From: Tricholoma matsutake
Taxonomy: Eukaryota > Basidiomycota > Agaricomycetes > Agaricales > Tricholomataceae
Direction of reading: 5' to 3'
Assembly (NCBI GenBank): GCA_026075535.2
Contig: AP026548.1
Location: 9,238,001 to 9,302,000 of the forward strand
Length of the DNA stretch: 64,000 nucleotides
The translations under genes were made by a program, and so were the position numbers. The notes under the pieces were generated by a model. The model worked only from the letters and a program-made list of their open reading frames with translations, did no database searches and was not told the origin of the DNA. Below are positions 10,587 through 22,400 of the stretch, in pieces. Each line of letters begins with the position of its first letter. Positions within the stretch are counted from its first letter, which is position 1.

Positions 10587-10814
10587 TGCAGTTTCTTAGG
10601 GTCTTGTCTACTACTAGATGAGACGGTTCGGACAGGGCTCGTGTCTACTACTAGACGCGAGTCGGAAAGGACGTGGACAAGCCAAGATAAAGATGATCCC
10701 CTGTCTACTACATGCGCATGTCTATCTACGAGGTCACGTGACCACTAAGGGGAATGCCGGACTCTGGCACGCTCTGCTACGGACTCTGCTATGGGCACTA
10801 CTGCCACGGCTACA
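10587..10814 (-). repeat. Element Y 3' LTR (left copy)
   Basis: Begins TGCAGTTTCTTAGGG and ends GGCTACA. It is paired with 17109-17335 and differs at scattered, mostly transition positions. Inside, GTCTACTACTAGA units recur, so the LTR itself holds short internal repeats. Confidence 0.88.
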
Positions 10815-10985
10815 TGTACCCCCCTACACAATAGCAACACCCTTGTTGCAATCTCAACTCAGGGAAGGAAGAGAGAATTATGTATGTACAAGGCACCAAT
10901 GCCTTACCCTCACCTTGGCCCATGTACCCCAGGAGGCATGTCCATGACAATCACTCCCCCTAAAGGCCCAACGTAGAAATGGTGT

Positions 10986-11309
10986 TTAGGGCCACAGATA
11001 CCTTCTGGGACCTTGTCCATCATCGTAGTCGGCTCTTGGATCGGTCAGGGTTACTGGGTGTGCATCTTGTGAAGGCCGTAAATGAGCAGCTGGCGGGAAG
11101 TCGATGTCAGGTGGTATTGGGATAGCAAGTCGTTCTTGAACTAGCTCTGGGTTGACAAAACTGGGTAACTCCCCCAGTTTGATATCGTCATATTCAGGGT
11201 CCGGTTGTAGTTGTTTTGATGTTAGGATGAAAGGGCTGAGGAACACCATGACAATGAAGAATAGGGTATATCCAGAAAACCATCCATTATTCAAGGCTCT
11301 TGCGTTCAT
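10986..11309 (-). pseudogene. Element Y 3' reading frame with one membrane-like segment
   Basis: A 107-residue open stretch on the element's own strand, downstream of integrase and before the 3' LTR. It has one hydrophobic segment (YTLFFIVMVFLSPFILTS) and then an acidic, proline-rich tail (LAIPIPPDIDFPPAAHL). The position matches that of env-like or accessory frames in some Gypsy elements, but one hydrophobic helix is weak evidence and I know no family for it. It may be chance or a remnant. Confidence 0.3.
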
Positions 11310-11605
11310 TAGATTGAGTGTGGGTTGGGCAAGGTGGTTGAAGCGATCTAGGGCCTCTAATATATAGGCTTAAAGTGATCGCTGTTAGTCAGCAGCCAGG
11401 GCCATTGCTGAACTCAGCTCAGGGTTGATGGTTCCTGCTCCGCTCCATGCTCTATATCCTCCCAATCTGTGTTGCTATCATCGTCAATCACCTGTCTTCC
11501 TTCTACCCCTTGCACAATGTCTTCTTTAGCTTCCTGCTTACTCCACAGCTTTTTAATCTCTGCTTGTGCTTCGTGTAGTGCTGTGCTGCTGCATGGAATG
11601 AACCT

Positions 11606-12528
11606 TCATAGTTGCCTGGAGGAGAACCTGTTGCTAATAGGTAATCCTTCGAGAGTCTCCAACTTGTAAGAATTGTGGTCCCTGCTTGTTACTTGGCGTG
11701 GTGCTGACCACCTAGGCTCCATCTTCCTTTCTACCTTAAATGTGAAGTCCAGGTCACTCCTGTATACCTGTATGGGTTGTCCTGCTTTGAATATGACCTC
11801 TATGAGATGCTGCACTGTGGTTTCAACCTGGAGAAAGGATGGCTTCTGCTCGCATCCTCAGCCACTCATCAGAGCCCTGCTGTAAAGCAAATCCATCCTT
11901 GTCAGGCAGCATCTGTGGAGCATTTTGTGGAATGGTTTCTCATATCTCAACTCATAGGTGGCTCTCAGTTCTCCATGCAATACCATGCATCAACAACCTT
12001 TTCGCAGCTGGGTTTGCAGCCTCATAGAGCATGAGAGCCCAGTTCTTTCTAACACTACACACTCCTTCAACCGACACTCCTTCAACCAAAGATTCGATGA
12101 CAGTGACATGTTCTCTCACATTCGACACCTCTCCGTTCCATGAATGTGGGACTTTGATGACAACATAAGCAGTGCTTGAATGTGCTCTAATTGTGTGAAA
12201 GTGCGCTATGATATGTTAAAGGCACATAGTCATCTTGTTTTCTTACTTCTACGACATCAAGGCATAGGAAGACTTTTGCTTGCTATCAAGGTATGTATTG
12301 TTTGTACTATCAGTAGCTAGATACCCTGATTATACTTTTTCTTCCAGAACCATGCCAATCTGTGTTGCTGTCCTCCATGCATTTGCATTTGAATCCATTG
12401 CCATGGGCTAATAGTCTCCTGTCGAATGCCAGCTTCCATTTATGGGCGTGAGATAGTATGTGCTTGTACCCATCTAATCGCTGCTGTTCCATGTATGCCA
12501 TCTGGACCCCCACTTCACCTGTTGACAC
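11606..12528 (-). pseudogene. Element Y integrase C-terminal region
   Basis: Two open pieces continue the integrase: 12528-12310 (VQMAYMEQQRLDGYKHILSH) and 11815-11606 (FKAGQPIQVYRSDLDFTFKV; PRWSAPRQVTSRDHNSYKLE). The second has the small-barrel pattern of a Gypsy integrase C-terminal domain (F-x-x-G-D/Q-x-V followed by W-x-x-P-x-x-V). The gap 12309-11816 is decayed. No chromodomain follows. Confidence 0.6.
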
Positions 12529-12540
12529 TTCCTGTTCTGC

Positions 12541-12951
12541 TCAGTCCACTGGAGTGTGCTTTGTGTTGATCACAATGCCTAGAAGAAGTTCATTTGGTGA
12601 GAATTTGAGATTTGGCAGTATGCAATTATTAAGGGATTCAATGGCTTCCTCAAGGTGGTCAGGCCATGAAGCTGGTAGGTCCTTTGCATTGCATTCGTCT
12701 TCCCCTAGATCGGGTGAGCATAGCCTCTTCAATCTCCCCAACAATTTTGCGTTCATCCCTTCTATGAGGCCATTGATCCAGGGGGAATATCCTGGGACAA
12801 TCCGCAACTCAACCTTACATGTGGCGCATGCTTCACGAACAGCATTGTTGTCAAACTCAGGTCCTCCATCAACCATGAGGGCTTCAGGTGCTGTGAATGT
12901 GGTACAAATGTTGTTGAATGTTCTGCATGTGGTTGCAGCTGTTGCAGCCAT
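12541..12951 (-). pseudogene. Element Y integrase core
   Basis: The core reads PEALMVDGGPEFDNNAVREA (second catalytic Asp in DGGPEF) and YSPWINGLIEGMNAKLLGRL (catalytic Glu in GLIEGMN), then the SPNELLLG box near the end. The first Asp block and the HHCC finger are absent, because the frame joins directly to the RT/RNase H remnant near 12990. It could not integrate DNA alone. Confidence 0.8.
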
Positions 12952-12989
12952 CTTGAGTTTATCTGCCCAAACATGTTGCGAGTAGACAT

Positions 12990-13655
12990 CTGCATATAAT
13001 GCAATTTTCGTGAAACCAGTCCCAGGAAGGCTTTTTCATGTTCTTCCTTCCATAGGCCTGCCAGCAAGTGCCCTTTCATGGCGTGTCGATATGCTGCTTT
13101 ACCCTTTCCCTTTGGAAGGTCGAGGCCTCTGGATAGGTCAGTGAGGGGTTGGGCCAAGGCTGCATAGCCTTTGATTAGCAATCTAAAATAACCGGTAAGT
13201 CCTGTAAATGCTGCTAGATTCTGTAGATCTGTGGGCCATTTCCAGTCTACGATGGCTGTTAGTTTTGTCAAGTCTGGTTTTATACCCGTTGGTCCCACTC
13301 TTGCACCCGCAAAGGTGGCTTCAGTCATGAAGAATTTTGACTTGGCTGCTGATAGAGAGAGCCTTTTTTCTCTTACCCTGGTTAGCAATGTTCAAATGTT
13401 GGCCAATGTTTCTTCAAAATCATCTCTGGCCATTCCATCATTGTCTACAAACAGTTCAAAAAGTATACCTATGAGGTCACCAAGTGCTTGAGCTGTCATT
13501 TCTGCAAAGGTAGAGGGTGCACCTGTTAATCCGAAGGGCATGTGCTTGTAACAGAAGTACCCCCTTCCTTCCACATAGAAGCATACATATGGTTGGTCCT
13601 CTGGGCTGATTTCGCAAGCATAGAATCCTGCTGCAAAGTTGAATGTATTTACCCA
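12990..13655 (-). pseudogene. Element Y reverse transcriptase, palm and thumb
   Basis: Minus-strand piece with CYKHMPFGLTGAPSTFAEMT (the PFGLxxAP block), LFELFVDNDGMA (the catalytic YxDD box, here FVDN), then the thumb SAAKSKFFMTEATFAGARVG and the connection NLAAFTGLTGYFRLLIKGYA. The sequence stops at the start of RNase H (EEHEKAFLGLVSRKL) and runs into integrase. A frameshift near 13390 and stops near 13650 split it from the N-terminal part. Confidence 0.82.
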
Positions 13656-14543
13656 TCAGTGGCCACTCAGGCGCTGTTGCTTGGCCCATATGTCTCCTTG
13701 GGGCATAGGTGATACCTGTGTTACTTTGTTCAGTTTGGCAAAGTCCTGGCACACTTGCCACTTAGTTTGTGTTTCTCCTGGTACTGTGTCTGGCCATTCA
13801 GAGTTTCTCAGTGAAAGGTTTTTGAAGGCTGAAGGTATTCCGGCGGTGATGCATTCATCATTGACCCGGTGTTGCAGTTCTTCTAAGTTTAGACCTATGC
13901 CTTCATGTGCTTTCTTTGCCAAGGTAGTTGCACCACAACACTTGACCACACTGTGGCTGATTGGGGCAATTATACCTGCCTCTAGCATTTTGTCAAGCAC
14001 ACCATTGAAGTATTCCTTTTGAGGGCCACTGAGAGGACGTTGATTTACCTTCTTTTTAAATGTTGTGCCATTGGGTATGTGTAGTTTGTGTGTGGCTCCT
14101 GCTACTACCGTTACCTCGCTCATGGATAGTGCAAAGCAGTCAGCGAACTTGCGGAGTAGGTTATCGATGCTTACGCGTTGTTTTTCAGTTAAATCATCAC
14201 CTATAGTTAGTTCTGAGAGCACTGTGTTCACATGCTCAACTTTAAATGGATCTGATGACCTGGTGAACACCGCTTTGTCTTGGTCCCCGTAAAGTATTTT
14301 TTGCTCTGTGCCAGTATTGATGTCATGTTCTTCTGAGCCAATGTTCCATATGTTGCCTTCGCTTGGTTTGGGGTCTGGGCTGTTGGGTATATTATTAGTA
14401 AGAGGTATTTCGGTGGAGGATGAAAGCTGGGCAGTTAGTCGTTTATCTTTCTGTAGTGATTTCCCTAATCTCTTGCGCTTTGCTGATGTGCATTCTGCCC
14501 GAGACCTGGGCACATTCCACTTTTGTACGTCTCTTGTTTCCAT
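13656..14543 (-). pseudogene. Element Y RT N-terminus and linker
   Basis: A 295-residue open stretch with a Lys/Arg-rich start, a variable linker, and then the pre-RT motif FADCFALSMSEVTVVAGATH and FKKKVNQRPLSGPQKEYF, which precede the fingers domain in Gypsy elements. It ends in VCQDFAKLNKVTQVSPMPQG, the block where the primer-template grip starts. The stop at 13656 separates it from the palm. Confidence 0.78.
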
Positions 14544-14638
14544 CCTGCATGAGTGGGTGTTGAGTTTGTGGTGTTGCGAGATTCTGGTGCATGTGCCTGT
14601 CCTGTGCCGGTTCTGGTTTCTTGATGACTCTCATGTTC

Positions 14639-15517
14639 TCAGGGGGGATGCGCAGAGATCCCCCTTGGCGTTATGCCCTGGTTATTACCGGAATTACCGT
14701 TCGCTGGAAACAGTGACTGGGTTCTTCCTTCCGACTTGTGCTGGTTCTGTAGCATGACCCAGTTGCCATCCTTGGGGATCCTTATGATGTCCAGGTCATA
14801 TTCATGCACTGCTTTGAACTTCTTCAGGAGGGGTTTCCTGAACAGCACTGACCAAGCCCCATTGCTATCGAAGACTTCAAAGGTACCTCGATGCGAGATG
14901 TCTGCTGCTGTGACACTTCCTGTCCATGTTCCAGCAGATGGTACCAGCCTACCATCCGCCATACACATGATACGATTTGACTTCCCCAGCGTTTCGAGGC
15001 AGTGCTTGACAGTTCGGAATGTCCAGAGATCAACGGCGTTCACCATTGCTCCATCATCAAATGTGCTATTTAGCCTCATGATTTCTCCTTGTGGTCCATG
15101 TAATTTGACCATGTATTGGAACGGTGTGGTTCTTGTTTTGTTGTCGTTGCTCTCCATGCAATACAGATCAACGATATGAGATTCTGCTTGGGCGGTGTAC
15201 ATGGTGGTGTCTGGTTTACTATTTGCATCTGTAAGTAAGAGTTTGTCTTTCTTCTCTATGGTAAACCTTGTGCTCAATGGCATTTCATTGTCCTTGGATG
15301 ATGCCTTCTCACACCCAAGGACTGTTCCTCTGCTATCATGCTCATTTCCTTGGGTCATCAGTGGGAGCTCTTGTTCTATGCTGATGACCCCAGTCCTTTT
15401 CCCTGACTTGCTAAGTAGTTGGCGATCACTTGCTGGTCGTACTCTTCCCTTGATGCCCATGGACTGATCTCGTTGATGAGGTTGATGTTTCTTGTTACAT
15501 TTGGTGGGCAGCTGCAT
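14639..15517 (-). pseudogene. Element Y protease region
   Basis: A 292-residue open stretch. The protease fold is suggested by the segment around STFDDGAMVNAVD, which sits where Gypsy proteases have a D-S/T-G-A motif. The middle residue here is Asp (D-D-G), which is atypical and may be the family's variant or a mutation. A second hydrophobic loop (GAWSVLFRKPLLKKF, then EYDLDIIRIP) matches the far half of a retropepsin-like fold. It overlaps the gag end in another frame, as expected for frameshifted gag-pol. Confidence 0.6.
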
Positions 15518-16799
15518 TTGATAGATGCAGCGATGGATCTCCAGTGACTTTCAGATCTTGGGACCAGCGTGGAGCTGTTGCAGCTGGGGCCCATGTGTTC
15601 TGGCAAGCCACACCTCCAGCACTCTCCTGACGCAACAGGCATGGTTCCGGGTGAGAGTGGGTATGGACGTGTCTCGCTCACTTGCTGTCCGGTGTATTCA
15701 GTGTGCCAATTCATGATCTGGGCCTTGTACAAAGGCCAGCCAGCTGGGGTGTTTGGGTGGATGGGGAGTGCGAGCCTTATGACATCATTCATGCACTTGG
15801 CAGGGGTTCTGTTCTGCTGGTATGTTGGTTGGTTCAGTGTTTGGTAGGTGGTGCGTGGGGCCTGGTTGTTCACGTTGAGCGTTGGTGTGGGGGAATAGTT
15901 TGGGGTGCTGGGTGGTTGTGTTTGGAGCATTGGGAATCGGGGAACGGGGGGTGGTGCGTTGAGGGTGAGCTGTTGTAGTGCATTTGTGACGTCTCGTGCA
16001 GATGTCTCACATAGTTCCTGTAACTTCTTTACCTGCTCTCGTAACTCCCGTGCTTCCTTCTCTTCCTCTTTTGCCTCAGCAATCTGGGTGACTGTAGCTG
16101 CACATAGGGCATTGCAGAATGATGCCCAGGTGGTGTGCCCTGATCCCGTTACCTTCTGTAGGACCTTTGGCATTGATCTGCGAATGGAGTTGACCAACAA
16201 ACCATTGGCGTCTGGGATTGCAGCTGCGAGACGCTCTATCTTGTCAGTATCTTTTCAGCCCATACGATGTGCGTGAGTTCTTCTACTCTGTTCGTCACCA
16301 CTCGTTTCCCCACCTCTTCTTCGCTAATTGTGGTTTTCTCTAGCACCGCCTGCTTCTCCTTGACGGTCTTCACGGTGGGTGCTTTGCTCAGCCACTTCCT
16401 CTTGAATGCACTGATGAGGTGGTCCCAGGTGTCAATGTTGGTGGTAGGTGAGTTGTCGAACTATTGTTCTGCTGCAGCGTTCGATTTCAGGTTGAGCCCA
16501 AAGTTCTCCAGCTTCTGTGTGTCTGTGGCGTTGGTTTTGTTGAGGCCCCAGTGTTTCATCGCTTTCAGGAAGTCCTGAGGGCTCTCCTCTGGATGTTCAT
16601 CATTGCCCCAGAACGGTTTGACATTCTCGGGCATGAAGTCGTCGTTGTCGGGTGGGGTTGTAGAGAGCTGAGGTGTAGATGGGGGTACAGGTGGTAGTAT
16701 ATACTTGAAGGTGGGAGTTGGGCTGGTTGCGAGGTTGGGTAACGATGGGAATATGTATGAGGTAGTTAGGGATGGTGCTTCACTCAGTGCAGTCGTCAA
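15376..16799 (-). pseudogene. Element Y gag with zinc knuckle
   Basis: Gag reads from 16799 (MTTALSEAPSLTTSY). The capsid-like part contains KPFWGNDEHPEESPQDFLKA and GLNLKSNAAAEQ, and a stop breaks it near 16461. A second piece from 16200 has a coiled coil (EAKEEEKEARELREQVKKLQ), a Pro/Asn-rich spacer and a perfect CCHC knuckle CWRCGLPEHMGPSC (C-x2-C-x4-H-x4-C). This is the nucleocapsid that packages element RNA. The knuckle is intact but the frame is not. Confidence 0.82.
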
Positions 16800-17070
16800 A
16801 GTGGCAGGCAGAAATCTGCCTCTAGGGTCGCGTCATACAGGTTTAGCCAGTGTTGTGGATGCGAGGCTCACTATGAGGCGGAGCAGGATGCACAACACGA
16901 GGTGCATAGGTGGGTGCATGTTGCAGGGACGCGATTGGGTTTCATGGATGTAGACAATAACGAATGTGGGCGAGCAATCAGAGGGCAACGTTGAGCTGAA
17001 AAGGATGGTAACTGAGATAAATGAGACGAGAAGGAGCAACTAGTGGAAATGAAAGTGGTTGGCTGTGTGC

Positions 17071-17098
17071 GTCGAGTTCGAATTTCCAGTTGTCACCA
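17071..17098 (-). promoter_or_regulatory. Element Y primer-binding-site candidate
   Basis: Ten bases inside the 5' LTR, the minus strand reads TGGTGACAACTGG, which starts with TGG as needed to pair a tRNA 3'-CCA end. The plus-strand complement continues into GTTCGAAT, a T-loop-like motif, so the match to a tRNA 3' end may exceed the usual 18 bases. The tRNA identity is not determined. Confidence 0.5.
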
Positions 17099-17108
17099 GA
17101 TTGAGCCG

Positions 17109-17335
17109 TGTGGTTTCTTAGGGTCTCGTCTACTACTAGACGAGATGGTTCAGACAAGGCTTGTGTCTACTACTAGATGCGAGTTGGAAAGGATGCAGAC
17201 AAGCCAAGATAAAGATGATCCCCTGTCTACTACATGTGCATGTCTATCTATGACGTCACATGACCACTAAGGGGAATGCCGGACTCTGGCACGCTCTGCT
17301 ACAGACTCTGCTATGGCACTACTGCCATGGCTACA
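17109..17335 (-). repeat. Element Y 5' LTR (right copy)
   Basis: Begins TGTGGTTTCTTAGGG and ends GGCTACA. Direct repeat of 10587-10814. Because the element is on the minus strand, this is the promoter-bearing LTR. Confidence 0.88.
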
Positions 17336-17824
17336 ATGGCAGAATCCACTTGTTCTTGACCTTGTGTGCCCACCAATCTACTCATGCATAAGACACAAAA
17401 ATGATCACTGCTCACATAACATACCCTGAACCTCCTTAATTCTGAGACACTCGATCCACTCCGTAAACTTCTGGACCTCAGCCTCTGTCTTCATGTATGG
17501 AAAATTGATTAAAGGATCATATTGTTTGTCATTGACATATGGCTGTAATGCATGAACCCCTCTAGGTTGATGTTTTAAGTGAGGCTCATTGAATATTAGA
17601 TGTGGTACATACCGTTTCCCGTGTGCATAGCAGCCTCGGCAAAATGACTGAACAAAAATCTCACCATCGGTATTCTTTGGCAACCCACTATGATCAGGCT
17701 CATTCATTGGAAGAAAAGAGTCACCAAGACCGAGAACCTGTGCAGCTTTGAAATCAACATGGAAACATAAAAGTGTCCCACCCTTAGAAATCCACTTCAG
17801 CAAGATGTGCTTCCCAGCAGGCAA
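17336..17824 (-). pseudogene. MULE-like transposase, middle part
   Basis: Minus-strand reading gives ILLKWISKGGTLLCFHVDFK, AAQVLGLGDSFLPMNEPDHS and a CRGCYAHGKRYV segment, then MKTEAEVQKFTEWIECLRIK and, before the LTR border, WWAHKVKNKWILP. The GGxLLxxxxD...AAQVLGLGD block is the central part of the same fungal protein whose N-terminal half is at 30536-29030. The KDZ element separates the two. The Asp in FHVD is a candidate second catalytic residue, but this is inferred from spacing only. Confidence 0.65.
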
Positions 17825-17845
17825 TTATGTCCTTTTCATATATCA

Positions 17846-17915
17846 ATGTCGCAGATTATAGCATGGTACATGCAGGACTGTAATTACAGGTGTACTTGAT
17901 GTATAACAAATGCAC
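17846..17915 (+). repeat. KDZ left end / inverted repeat
   Basis: GGTACATGCAGGACTGTAAT and, further in, TTGATGTATAACA pair with the reverse complement of about 28975-29020. Identity is partial (roughly three quarters by eye over 50 bases). Confidence 0.6.
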
Positions 17916-18480
17916 ATGATGTTCAAATTCTAGTGCGTGGTTCCGGCGTCATTGGGCGCATTCCTGCTTGCCAATATTGTTGTGCCCCTGCTCGAATAAA
18001 TCCTTTTCTGTCTAGGCTTCTTCATATCAATCAATCCATTGCCTGTTCCTGAATTGCGATTGGGGAGTGGACAGGTTGGCAGGAGAGGCTATTAATAACT
18101 ATGATCAACTCACTGTATGGTAATGCATAGTTTAGGAACCAGAATGAATGATAGTTCATGAAAACATAAAATTTACTTGGGACCTACCTCTTGCTCCTTT
18201 CAAAGTCTCAGCAACTATGATCAACATCCCAAGTCTCATGGCAAACAAGGATGAAATAAATTATGGCTGCCGCTTGGTACGCGGCCTCAAATATTGAAAA
18301 TGTATGACATATCGACAATACAAACAACATTTGCAAGAAAAACAAGACATGCGAATTACTGAAGTGACGATCATTGGAAACAAGACATAACAGGTACTGT
18401 AGCGACAGAAAAGACAAGAATGTACCAAAATATTTGAAACTACCAAAAAAGACATAACACTCAAGAACGACGACAAATGC
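17916..18480. other. KDZ left subterminal region
   Basis: No supported coding sequence. It lies between the left inverted repeat and the end of the minus-strand partner gene. A short inverted-looking run with repeated GACATAACA/AAGACATAAC words at about 18380-18460 is visible. Confidence 0.4.
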
Positions 18481-18484
18481 TCAG

Positions 18485-21233
18485 AATTTTCTCTTCTTCA
18501 CCACCCTAGAAAGACAATATTAGTATAAGGTACAATGCAGTGAAAAAGTGATGTTACCTAGAATCACTAGAGGCCAAGCGCTTTGCTGGCGTCAAAACCA
18601 TAGCAGCATCTTCGCAACATGAAGTCACATCATTGACCACCTCCATCCATAAGTTGCTGTTGCCACCGGCCAGTTGCCAGCACTTCAGGCCAATCAATAC
18701 TGTGAGTAAGCCGTTGGGGCCGTGCTTGTGCAATGATCGGACATTGTGACTTGATGGGCATTTGGGATCAAGTGGGACTGGTAGAGTACCTTGCATGCAT
18801 GATTTCCTCCATGCTGGTTGCAAAACATTCCACCAGGTCAACCACTCCAATCCAAATACAGCTGCATCAGATATTTCTGGGGGATGGGAGTACCGTCTGG
18901 TGAGCAGCCACTGAGAAAGGACTTTAGGCCGATGTTTAGATTCAGGAATCCTGGACTGGGAAGGTTGAATTAACATGGGATGAATATACTTTGTGACAAT
19001 AGTACTCACTGATGTGATCTCATCTGGAGAGGCAGTCCCTTTACATGCAAACCAGGCAGCCACACAACGATCCCAAGCGGGTCCAGTGGCCTTATCTATA
19101 ACAAACTCATATGCAAGCTGCAACCACTTGCGTGACATATCTGTGAGAGGGACTACCTCCTTTGTTGCAGGTGCCTTGTGCAGCCGCTGACCCCTTCCAC
19201 TTTCGCTTGCAGTGACCTCTGTCAGAGGTGTGGTTGCCTTTGTAGATCGTTTCCTCAGACTGGTGACGGTGTTCGAAGCAGCACCAGGTGATTGTGTCCC
19301 AGTACTAGTGGAGGAAAGAATGATGGGTGGGGGTGCCAGGGATGAGATTTGAGTAGCAATCAATGCGCCACCTGGAAGGGGACATCAAATAGGATGTAGT
19401 GGCAGGACATTTGTTGGATGAAGGGGGCAGAGCGATAGGTGAGTGTACCAAGGATAAGACAGGATTATCAATCGGCACACCACCTGGAATGGTGGCTACA
19501 GGGGAGGAAGGGTTTTGAGAGGAGGTTGAGAGAAGCATCAAAGCTGAGTGCAAATTGTGGGGTTCAGTTGCATCTTCTCAGGTATGCAGATATGGCAAGG
19601 ACAGGGCTTCAGTTGGAAGATGCAGCACTTCGGTGATAGAGGGGTGCATTCCCACATGGGTGTGTACAGATGATGTTCCATCTGCAGGATTAAACACACT
19701 CCACAAGAGGGGATCGATGAAATCATCCACATGCAGATCTGGTGAAGGAGCAGACGAAGTATAGGGAAGAACAAAGTCTTCTGGCAAGGGCAGGAGCATG
19801 GTACTGGAGAGACTGGTCATGTCAACTGCTACTGTTGCAGAAGGTGAGGATGTGCCAACATCAGCCTGAGGTGCTGGTAGCTGTAGGATGGAATGTTGTG
19901 AATGAGGAGGGTCGGAGAGATGTTCTGTGTCAATGGTGTTCAAGAGTGCAGCCATGTCAGCCACCGTCATTGGTAAGTCATCTGAGCTGCTTGATTTGAG
20001 GGTGATTGCACGTTTTGCACAGATATTTGATGCTGGTGTTACATATTCAAACCCAAATGCAATACAAATCAAGGAAGGACTCACGAAAGACCTGTTTGAC
20101 AAATGCAGCAAATGGTTTCAGGAAGCTAGCATGGAAAGATGGATGGGCTGTTCCAAAAGAAAGCCCAGCGTTGGTTTTACCGCAGTCATACCTATCAAAG
20201 ACAGATAAGCTCACATGACACATCGGTGATTGTGACTATTACATACCCAAGGGTTCTAATCTTACCCCCATTGATTGGTTCCAGGCCTCCTGCCAGGACA
20301 GTGAATACCCACCCTGTTTGAAGAGCCAGTTCTTCAAAGAAAAGGTCTAACACATTTGGTAGACTTGCGATGGCCCTGTAGTAAGTGTTCACATGTCAGT
20401 TCACAGCTTGTAATATGGTTGTTTATAATCTTGTATGTACTCAGCATAACTTTCAGGGGTGCAGACTTCTTCCGATTTGAGCTCATCTGTTTTTTTTACA
20501 CTCTTAAGGGCTTCCACTTCAGCATATATCTTATCTTTCAACTCTGTGGGTTTGGCTTCAAAAGCTTCCACAGTAAGTCATTTGATGGCACTAAGGACTT
20601 CCTTCCAAGTAAGCCCTTTATCCCTGATTTCTGCCTGGACCTTGTGGCATACTCGCTCATCATAATATTGACGGGAATATATTTTGAGGCATTGGGGTCG
20701 ATGATGCTGTTTTATTTGGATTTGGAACAGTTTGCACAATGGACATGTATTCCTCAACTTCTTCTTAATGTTATTATTATTGAACCAGTCCTTGAGGTGC
20801 TGATAAAGTTTAGTGATGGATATGGTTGGGTGACAGGTGCACTTACCTTTTTCTGCTGAGAAATGGTTTCTCCTTCTGCCTGCTGATAAGCATCTAACTG
20901 TTCCTTGTCGACAGGAAGTGGAATAGTCAGATCACTTGCTGGCCATTGAGAGAACCAATCCTGGTGCAGAGAAGGCCAGAATAGTGCTAGCTTTTTCTCT
21001 TTCTGCTTTTCCAGAAATTCATGGAGCTGACTTCACAAAAAGATGAGCTGTTCCTCAGTTGCCCAAAAATTCAGTGCCATTAATGAACTGTGACATAACT
21101 CATTAGAAAGTACTATGTTCCTGAGTCTAGATCATCATTACTTACCCTGAATAGTTGATATGTTATCGCCGATAAACAATAAGAGGTCACGTGGTGCATT
21201 CAAAAGTTGTGGCACTGTGATCCATGGTGGCAT
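18485..21233 (-). pseudogene. KDZ-associated conserved gene of unknown function
   Basis: Multi-exon minus-strand gene. A plausible start is the ATG at 21233 (MPPWITVPQLLNAPRDLLLF). Exons then give ALNFWATEEQLIFL and KKLALFWPSLHQDWFSQWP, ALQTGWVFTVLAGGLEP, a Ser/Pro-rich middle, and a conserved C-terminus (AYEFVIDKATGPAWDRCVAA; LTWWNVLQPAWRKSC; HGPNGLLTVLIGLKCWQLAG). Splicing at 18552 (GTAACA...CTAG) would finish it as VVKKRKF at about 18485. I recognise this architecture from uncharacterised mushroom proteins encoded beside KDZ transposases. No catalytic motif is evident. A TGA stands in the early exon (near 21029) and the middle frame shifts, so this copy is broken. Confidence 0.6.
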
Positions 21234-21839
21234 GGTAACCACTGTATAGTTCTTCAGTATATACATAGGATTCTCTCAAGCCACACAGTCTGGTAACTCA
21301 AACCACATCATCAATCGGCTGCATTTGAACTAAAAATCCTGCATGGTTCATACCACACACCAAGTTCCTGCCAAGACAGTTGCTGCCGCCCAATCCTCAG
21401 AGGCACAACAACTCCTTTCATGCTTATGCAAACTTGGGGTCAACATCTTCTCCAAAAGTGAGTTTATTTGATTTTTTGTACTAGTGACATATACTTAGCC
21501 TCCCACTCATCAGCCCCACATCTTCCTTTGAGCTCCGGCACCACTGGACATGTCAATGCCACCATCACTCATGAGGATGGAGTGATGTCATTCACTTGTG
21601 GGGGTTGTTCTGAGCTTCATGTTCTCCATGTTACCAAGGAGACATTCTACGTGGTTATGGAAGGGACCAGCATAGGGATTTTTCGAGACTCCATGAGTTC
21701 TCCATGAGTAATGGCTCAGGAACAAATCATTTCCAGGCACTTGCATTGTTGGAGTCAAGTGCTCATTGCGCAAAAAGTATTTGATGCTCAAGGCCACACT
21801 TGGTGCTTTTCAGGGTGCACTAGGCCAGGATACTGTCAA

Positions 21840-22400
21840 ACTGCTGCAGAAGGATTGAGAGGGGGCTGCATTGGCATTGTACTTATATGTTAGATACCCA
21901 CTTTCTTGCTCACCAGATATGTATTTACTAGTGCCATGGTCAATATATCTTGCTTTCCTATCTGGATGTGTGTATTTGTTTAAGAACTTGTCTTGATTAC
22001 AGGAAACAATAGCTTTTAAGGACTTTTCTCAACTACTTGAAACATCAGCTGTTTTGTGGCATGCAATGCAATCAAACCTTCAGGGTCAACTGTTGCCATG
22101 CATGACACCTCCTCAGCCCATCATGTAACCTTGCACACTCTGTTAGACAACTGGTGCGCTTCGCTCCATTCTGAACCCACCCCTGCCAATTGTAAGATCT
22201 TGTGCTCATACTGTTGAATAGAATTTTGGAATCTTGATAAAGTAAGCATGGCATCACAAATATCCTTGTTGCTGGTGGATGCACAGTAAGCAGACAAGAG
22301 GGCATCCACATATTTTGTAGGGTGGGCACCAACAAGTGTGTTGAACCTGAGGGAAAGTCGTGTGACTCTCTCACACAAATAGGCAAGATGTCTATCATAG
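21840..22400 (-). pseudogene. Second KDZ-associated minus-strand gene fragment
   Basis: Minus-strand reading from about 22378 gives MCERVTRLSLRFNTLVGAHP, TKYVDALLSAYCASTSNKDI, a helical segment (FQNSIQQYEHKILQLAGVGS) and EWSEAHQLSNRV. It continues after a decayed intron-like gap to WWAEEVSCMATVDPEGLIAL and a C-terminus near 21842. The protein is helical with no enzyme motif. I do not know its function. It lies between the partner gene and the transposase, so it is probably element cargo, perhaps the C-terminal half of a longer protein whose start (22400-22800) is not clear. Confidence 0.45.

Larger units (their letters stand above)
10587..17335 (-). mobile_element. Ty3/Gypsy-type retrotransposon Y, minus strand
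   Basis: Direct repeats of 228 and 227 bp (10587-10814 and 17109-17335) bound a minus-strand element whose gag, protease, RT and integrase read from right to left. A primer-binding-site candidate lies just inside the right LTR. RNase H and the integrase zinc finger are missing between RT (13388-13020) and the integrase core (12951-12541). It sits inside the outer transposase gene with no clear target-site duplication (left flank AGCCA, right flank ATGGC), so one border is probably rearranged. Confidence 0.85.

Noticed and set aside
10986..11309. Retroviral-type envelope gene in element Y
   Set aside because: Only one hydrophobic segment, no signal peptide plus transmembrane pair, no cysteine pattern and only 107 residues. 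It is kept only as an uncertain frame.
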